Assembly (NCBI GenBank): GCA_023387555.1 | Contig: JAEWHY010000330.1 | Span: 1 to 9,527, forward strand | Origin: Pseudomonadota bacterium | GTDB taxonomy: Bacteria > Pseudomonadota > Alphaproteobacteria > Rhizobiales > Xanthobacteraceae | Length of the DNA: 9,527 bases | Direction: 5' to 3' | Shown: in pieces, positions 6,287-9,527 of the stretch | Position numbering within the stretch: the first letter of the stretch is position 1 | How the letters are laid out: each line of letters starts with the position of its first letter | Notes under the pieces: model-generated | The model's input: only the letters and a program-made list of their open reading frames with translations | Databases searched by the model: none | Told to the model about the DNA's origin: nothing | Made by a program: the position numbers and the translations under genes

Positions 6287-6296
6287 CCTCACCTCC
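6287..6296 (-). promoter_or_regulatory. Strong ribosome binding site overlapping the potH stop codon
   Basis: GGAGGTGAGG on the minus strand contains the potH stop TGA (6289-6291) and lies directly before an ATG at 6284-6286. It is much stronger than the site in front of potI or potH, yet the frame it serves is the short bridging ORF. It may be the original site for the gene downstream of potH before the repeat arrived. Confidence 0.6.
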
Positions 6297-7203
6297 GCTC
6301 CAGCGCGCGCGACTGCGCCGTCTGATAGAACACGATCGGCACCAGCAGGATCGCCAGCAACAGCGTCGCCAGCGCGGACGCGACCGGCCAGTCCTTGTTG
6401 GAGAAGAACTCGGTCCACAGGGTCTGTCCGATGAACAGCGCGTCGGAGCCGCCGAGCAGATCGGGGATCACGAATTCGCCGGTGATCGGGATGAAGCACA
6501 GGAGCGAGCCGGCGATCACGCCGGGAAGCGCCAACGGCAGGGTCACGAGCCAGAACGCCTTCCAGCGCGGGCAGCCGAGATCGGCCGCGGCTTCCAGCAA
6601 GGTATCGTCCATCTTTTCGAATGCGGCGTAGAGCGGCAGCACCATGAACGGCAGATAGGAATAGACGATGCCGATATAGATCGCGGTATCGGTCGCAAGC
6701 CAGGTCACCGGCACCGTAATGACGCCGAGCGCCAGCAGCACATCATTGAGCAGGCCGTCGCGCTGCAGAATGGTGATCCAGGCATAGATGCGGATCAGGA
6801 ATGCGGTCCAGAATGGCAGGACCACCGCGATCAATAGGACCGGCTGCCAGCTGCGCGGACAGCGCGCCATGCCGTAGGCGATGGGGATACCGATCGCGAG
6901 CAGGATCAGCGTCGAGACGAATGCAAAGGTCAGGCTGCGCAGATAGGAGGACAGATAAAGCCAGTCGCCGAACAGCAGGCGGAAATTGTCGAACGACAGC
7001 GCGCCGAAAAAGCGCGTGATGCCTTCCCAGCCGGCCGAAAGATCCAGCACCGGGCTGTACGGCGGCTGCGCCAGTTCGGTCTGCGACAGCGCGATGCGCA
7101 GCACGATCAGGAACGGCACCAGCAGGAAGACGATCAGCCACGCATAGGGAATGCCGACCACGGCGCGGCGATACCAGCGATCGAAGGAACCGGGAGCCGC
7201 CAT
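6289..7203 (-). CDS. potH: Putrescine-type ABC transporter permease PotH
   Basis: The product is 304 residues, an inner-membrane permease. After an N-terminal helix (about 16-38) and a periplasmic loop it has five further helices. Matches to E. coli PotH are clear: LPFWTAFLIRIYAWITIL at about 129-146, YIGIVYSYLPFMVLPLYAAF at about 176-195, the EAA loop LLEAAADLGCPRWKAFWLVTLPL at about 202-224, GEFVIPDLLGG at 242-252 and FFSNKDWPVASALA at 266-279. It pairs with PotI to form the channel driven by PotG. The ATG at 7203 is six bases after the potG stop, and an AGGA (7208-7211) overlaps that stop, so translation is probably coupled to potG. Substrate is probably a polyamine or related solute, by homology only. 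Confidence 0.93.
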   Translation of the reverse strand: MAAPGSFDRWYRRAVVGIPYAWLIVFLLVPFLIVLRIALSQTELAQPPYSPVLDLSAGWEGITRFFGALSFDNFRLLFGDWLYLSSYLRSLTFAFVSTLILLAIGIPIAYGMARCPRSWQPVLLIAVVLPFWTAFLIRIYAWITILQRDGLLNDVLLALGVITVPVTWLATDTAIYIGIVYSYLPFMVLPLYAAFEKMDDTLLEAAADLGCPRWKAFWLVTLPLALPGVIAGSLLCFIPITGEFVIPDLLGGSDALFIGQTLWTEFFSNKDWPVASALATLLLAILLVPIVFYQTAQSRALERR

Positions 7204-7209
7204 CGCGTC

Positions 7210-8334
7210 CTAGTCCTTCACCATCACGGCGGCGTCCGGCGCGAAATGGAGCCAGGCTTCGTCGCCACGATGCAGCAGTCCGGATGCGCGGCGGTCCTTG
7301 TTGGCGACCGAGGCCTTGACGATCTGGCCATGCTCGTCGCGCACCTTGTAGACCGAGAGATCGCCGAGATAGGCGATGTCGGTCACCGTGCCGTGCAAGA
7401 GGTTCGGCACGCCAGACACCGGCTCGCGCGAAATCTCGATTTTCTCTGGGCGGACCACGACGCACACGGCCTGCCCGTCGCCGTATCCGGTCTTGCGCGT
7501 GACCAGCAGCCGCCCGGCCCTGGTGTCGACACCGGCGAGATCGCCCTGATGGCCGCTGATCGTGCCCTCGAACAAATTCACCTCGCCGATGAATTCGGCG
7601 ACCCAGCGCGTCTTCGGCTCCTCGTAGATTTCGGCCGGGGTCCCGACCTGGACCAGCTTGCCGGCATGCATGACGCCGAGCCGCCCCGCCATGGTCATCG
7701 CCTCTTCCTGGTCGTGGGTGACGATGACGAAGGTGAGGCCGAGCCGCTGCTGCAGCGCCATCAGTTCGAACTGGGTCTCGTCGCGCAGCTTCTTGTCGAG
7801 CGCGCCGAGCGGCTCGTCGAGCAGGAACACCTTGGGCGACTTGGCGAGCGCGCGGGCGAGCGCCACGCGCTGGCGCTGGCCGCCCGACAATTGATGCGGT
7901 TTCCTGCGGCCGAACGGCTCGAGTTTCACCAGCGCCAGCATGTCGGCGACGCGCTTCTCGATGTCCGCCTTCGTCCAGCCGTCCTGCCGCAAGCCGAACG
8001 CAATATTCCCCGCCACCGTCAGATGCGGAAACAGCGCATAGCTCTGGAACATCATGTTGACCGGCCGCTCATAGGGCGGCACGCCGACGACGCTCTGTCC
8101 GTCGAGCAGCAGTTCTCCCGAATCCGGCGTCTCGAACCCGGCGAGCATGCGCAGCAGCGTGGATTTGCCGCAGCCCGAAGGACCGAGAAGGGCGAAAAAC
8201 TCGCCACGCCCGATCTCGAGCGAGACGTTATCCACGGCGGTGAAGGAGCCGAAGCGCTTGGTCACACCAGCAAAGCGCACCATCGGCGTCGTCGATTGAG
8301 GCCGGTCCGCAGGACTGGCCGGGTGTTCGGGCAT
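7210..8334 (-). CDS. potG: Putrescine-type ABC transporter ATP-binding protein PotG
   Basis: The product is 374 residues, the cytoplasmic ATPase of the importer. All nucleotide-binding motifs are intact: Walker A GPSGCGKST at 51-59, Q-loop Gln97 in MMFQSYALFPH, signature LSGGQRQR at 149-156, Walker B VFLLDEP at 169-175, D-loop GALD, and switch His207 in VTHDQEEAMTMAG. The stretches PPYERPVNMMFQSYALFPH and EFIGEVNLFEG are close to E. coli PotG. A TOBE-type regulatory domain occupies about 285-370. The ATG at 8334 has a modest GGAA six bases upstream (8341-8344); an internal Met18 has no ribosome binding site. First gene of potGHI; unlike the E. coli operon, no potF precedes it. Confidence 0.94.
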   Translation of the reverse strand: MPEHPASPADRPQSTTPMVRFAGVTKRFGSFTAVDNVSLEIGRGEFFALLGPSGCGKSTLLRMLAGFETPDSGELLLDGQSVVGVPPYERPVNMMFQSYALFPHLTVAGNIAFGLRQDGWTKADIEKRVADMLALVKLEPFGRRKPHQLSGGQRQRVALARALAKSPKVFLLDEPLGALDKKLRDETQFELMALQQRLGLTFVIVTHDQEEAMTMAGRLGVMHAGKLVQVGTPAEIYEEPKTRWVAEFIGEVNLFEGTISGHQGDLAGVDTRAGRLLVTRKTGYGDGQAVCVVVRPEKIEISREPVSGVPNLLHGTVTDIAYLGDLSVYKVRDEHGQIVKASVANKDRRASGLLHRGDEAWLHFAPDAAVMVKD

Positions 8335-8373
8335 GATAAGTTCCGGAAACGAACGCGATTTTGTCCGCGCCGG

Positions 8374-8402
8374 AAACTAGTCGGCTTGGGCCGTAGGCTC
8401 AA
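8374..8402 (-). promoter_or_regulatory. Candidate promoter of the potGHI operon
   Basis: On the minus strand TTGAGC (8397-8402) and TAGTTT (8374-8379) are separated by 17 bases and would start transcription roughly 33 bases before the potG ATG. The -35 matches well at TTGA, the -10 only moderately. Position and spacing are right, and no better candidate is seen in the 176-bp gap. Inference from pattern only. Confidence 0.35.
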
Positions 8403-8404
8403 GC
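8384..8404. promoter_or_regulatory. 21-bp dyad over the potG -35 box, operator candidate
   Basis: GCTTGGGCC (8384-8392) and GGCTCAAGC (8396-8404) are inverted copies with one mismatch in nine pairs around a 3-base centre GTA. The dyad covers the putative -35 box and most of the spacer, a place where a dimeric repressor would block transcription. The regulator is unknown. Two copies of CCGGAAAC (8343-8350 and 8370-8377) lie next to it, one overlapping the -10. Confidence 0.4.
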
Positions 8405-8485
8405 GCAGTTCTGTCACGCCCGCGCCCCGCCGGCATTCCGCCCTCGCAACGCTGATGGAAAAGCGAGCGAGTCCCAACCGTCAGG

Positions 8486-8504
8486 CGCGCTGGGGGGAAG
8501 CGCG
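8486..8504. terminator. Hairpin after the response regulator gene
   Basis: CGCGCT (8486-8491) and AGCGCG (8499-8504) form a perfect 6-bp stem with a 7-base loop; on the minus strand the loop is T followed by six C. It begins 7 bases past the stop of the response regulator gene. The T-rich stretch is before, not after, the hairpin on that strand, so it does not fit a classic intrinsic terminator. Confidence 0.3.
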
Positions 8505-8510
8505 AAAATA

Positions 8511-9032
8511 TCAGGCCAGCCAGGCCGGCTCCGGCGATTCACCCACGGCCTCGAGACTGGCCGCGGCCTTGCGCGGCGCCGGCCCGTAGTAATTGCCGAT
8601 CCGCACCATCTCGCGCGGCTTCACCCGGATGGCCACGATCCGCTCGAAGATCGTCTTGGCCGAGACCGGCTTGCAGACGAACTCGTTGACGCCAAGCCGC
8701 ACCGCTTCGATCACCGTCTCCCGCTCGGCCTGACCTGTCAGCATGATGATCGGCACCGCAGGCACCGGAAATGTCAGCGGCGAGCGCACGATGCGCATGA
8801 ATTCCGGACCGTTGATGTCCGGCAGGTCCCAGTCGAGGATAACGACGTCGGGATTGAGCGTGATGATCGATTCCAGCCCGGTGACGCCGTCCACGGCGTC
8901 ATAATAGGTCCTGATCCCGTTCGCCTGGAGCAGGCCGCGGATCACCTTGCGCATGTAGTAGTCGTCATCGACGATCAGCACGCGGGTCGACTGGACGAGT
9001 TCCTGAATTCGCTTCGATCTCTGTAATTTCAC
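8511..9032 (-). CDS. Single-domain response regulator (receiver only)
   Basis: The product is 173 residues, a cytoplasmic receiver domain at about 15-138 with no output domain. Key residues are present: the acidic pocket Asp22-Asp23-Asp24 in VLIVDDD, the phosphorylated Asp67 in VVILDWDLP, Thr99 in IIMLTG, and Lys121 in FVCKPVSAKT. The tail from about 139 includes VRIGNYYGPAPRK, resembling the Y-GP-RR tail seen in many alphaproteobacterial receiver proteins of unclear role. It could pass phosphate to other proteins or act by direct contact; no sensor kinase gene is in the window. The start is a GTG at 9032 with only a weak site (GAGAT, eight bases upstream); no ATG lies between it and the receiver core. 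It is upstream of potGHI in the same direction but separated by 176 bases, a hairpin and a candidate promoter. Confidence 0.9.
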   Translation of the reverse strand: MKLQRSKRIQELVQSTRVLIVDDDYYMRKVIRGLLQANGIRTYYDAVDGVTGLESIITLNPDVVILDWDLPDINGPEFMRIVRSPLTFPVPAVPIIMLTGQAERETVIEAVRLGVNEFVCKPVSAKTIFERIVAIRVKPREMVRIGNYYGPAPRKAAASLEAVGESPEPAWLA

Positions 9033-9154
9033 TTTGATCGATCTCTGTCCGGGATTTGATTTTGATTGTTAGAGCATTTGCGGGTTTCAGCGGCTTGAAC
9101 CGCGCCGTTACAATTTGAATGGTTTGAGCGGGCTCGGCGGCGCCGGCGGCGTAT

Positions 9155-9192
9155 CGTCAATGCCACGTCAATGTGCATTTCGTCCATGTGCA
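9155..9192. repeat. Short direct repeats between glpK and the response regulator gene
   Basis: CGTCAATG occurs at 9155-9162 and 9166-9173, and the near copy CGTCCATG at 9181-9188. The last two extend to 12-base units (CGTCAATGTGCA and CGTCCATGTGCA, 11 of 12 identical) 15 bases apart. They lie just after the glpK stop. They may be protein-binding sites for the downstream response regulator promoter or a small tandem duplication. No clear promoter was recognised in 9033-9199. Confidence 0.35.
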
Positions 9193-9199
9193 GCTCGTT

Positions 9200-9527
9200 T
9201 TAGTTGCGGTTCGTCAGGGTGCGGCTAACCGCGTCGCGCCAACCGCGCCATTTGCGCTCGCGCGTTGCGGCATCCATTCCCGGTTCGAACCTGCGGTTCC
9301 GGCGCCAACTGGCCGCGAAGCCTTCGAAATCGGGATAGAGGCCGCTGGCCTTTCCGGCGAGATAGGCTGCCCCGACCGCGGTCGTCTCCATGATTTCGGG
9401 ACGGTCGACCGGCGCATTCAGGATGTCGGCAAGGAATTGCATCGCTGCCTCGCTTGCGGTCATGCCGCCATCCACCCGCAACACCGCGCCGGCGGCCGCG
9501 GGCCAGTCGGCGTGCATGGCCTCGATC
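9200..9527 (-). CDS. glpK: Glycerol kinase, C-terminal part (runs off the window)
   Basis: The last 108 residues are present, ending with TAA at 9200-9202; the start is beyond the right edge. Glycerol kinase phosphorylates glycerol to glycerol-3-phosphate with ATP. The piece LRVDGGMTASEAAMQFLADIL followed by VDRPEIMETTAVGAAYLAGKASGLY is the conserved C-terminal FGGY-kinase region and lines up with E. coli GlpK ([38 protein letters not shown]). The family end FEPGMDAATRERKWRGWRDAVSRT is also present. The frame is open to the edge (codons Ile-Glu-Ala before the Met at 9517), so that Met is internal, not a start. Other FGGY kinases share the fold, but the match to glycerol kinase is specific. 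Confidence 0.93.
   Translation of the reverse strand, partial: IEAMHADWPAAAGAVLRVDGGMTASEAAMQFLADILNAPVDRPEIMETTAVGAAYLAGKASGLYPDFEGFAASWRRNRRFEPGMDAATRERKWRGWRDAVSRTLTNRN

Noticed and set aside
8486..8504. Classic Rho-independent terminator after the response regulator
   Set aside because: The hairpin is there but the T-rich run is on the wrong side, so only a weak hairpin call was kept. No hairpin plus T-run was found anywhere in the window.
7246..8589. Plus-strand open frame of 447 codons opposite potG
   Set aside because: Composition is that of an antisense shadow (Arg, His, Leu, Ala and Asp rich) with no domain, while the minus strand carries all ABC ATPase motifs.
9131..9150. GGC/GCC-rich stretch between glpK and the response regulator as a functional repeat
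   Set aside because: Simple GC-rich low complexity expected in this genome; no regular unit beyond chance.

Overview
The window is GC-rich, densely coded DNA, probably from an alphaproteobacterium of the Bradyrhizobium/Rhodopseudomonas group (Nitrobacteraceae). The grounds are protein style (AsmA protein with an Ala/Pro-rich tail, small DUF6460-like membrane protein, single-domain response regulator with a YYGP tail) and an inverted-repeat element at 6158-6244 of a kind common between genes in that group; translated, it gives the familiar spurious peptides GLDPRIH and DGRVKPGHD. The assignment is from memory of these families, not a database search. No rRNA, tRNA, CRISPR array, transposase or phage gene was seen.

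Layout. 42-2177 (+) encodes an AsmA-family envelope protein, followed by a small two-helix membrane protein (2259-2513, +). Converging on it, a secreted cupin (2524-2919, -) lies downstream of a nitrilase (3088-4152, -) with an intact Glu-Lys-Cys triad of arylacetonitrilase type. An AraC-family regulator (4329-5291, +) diverges from the nitrilase across a 176-bp gap with repeats, an arrangement like known nitrilase/AraC regulator pairs. Converging on the regulator is a three-gene putrescine-type ABC importer read right to left: potG ATPase (7210-8334), potH permease (6289-7203) and potI permease (5325-6137). No substrate-binding protein (potF) is present. Upstream, in the same direction, are a single-domain response regulator (8511-9032, -) and the 3' end of glycerol kinase glpK (9200 to the window edge, -).

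How they fit together. PotG, PotH and PotI should form one inner-membrane importer for a polyamine-like solute, with the binding protein encoded elsewhere. The nitrilase probably turns a nitrile into its carboxylic acid plus ammonia under control of the AraC protein. The remaining genes look like unrelated housekeeping or envelope functions.

The most unusual structure is the potH-potI junction. An 87-bp inverted-repeat element sits inside a 50-codon open frame that has an excellent ribosome binding site overlapping the potH stop and ends in an ATGA overlap with the potI start. The element, which would normally break translational coupling, may therefore be read through as a relay. Other candidates are a dyad over the putative potG -35 box and repeats between the nitrilase and its regulator.
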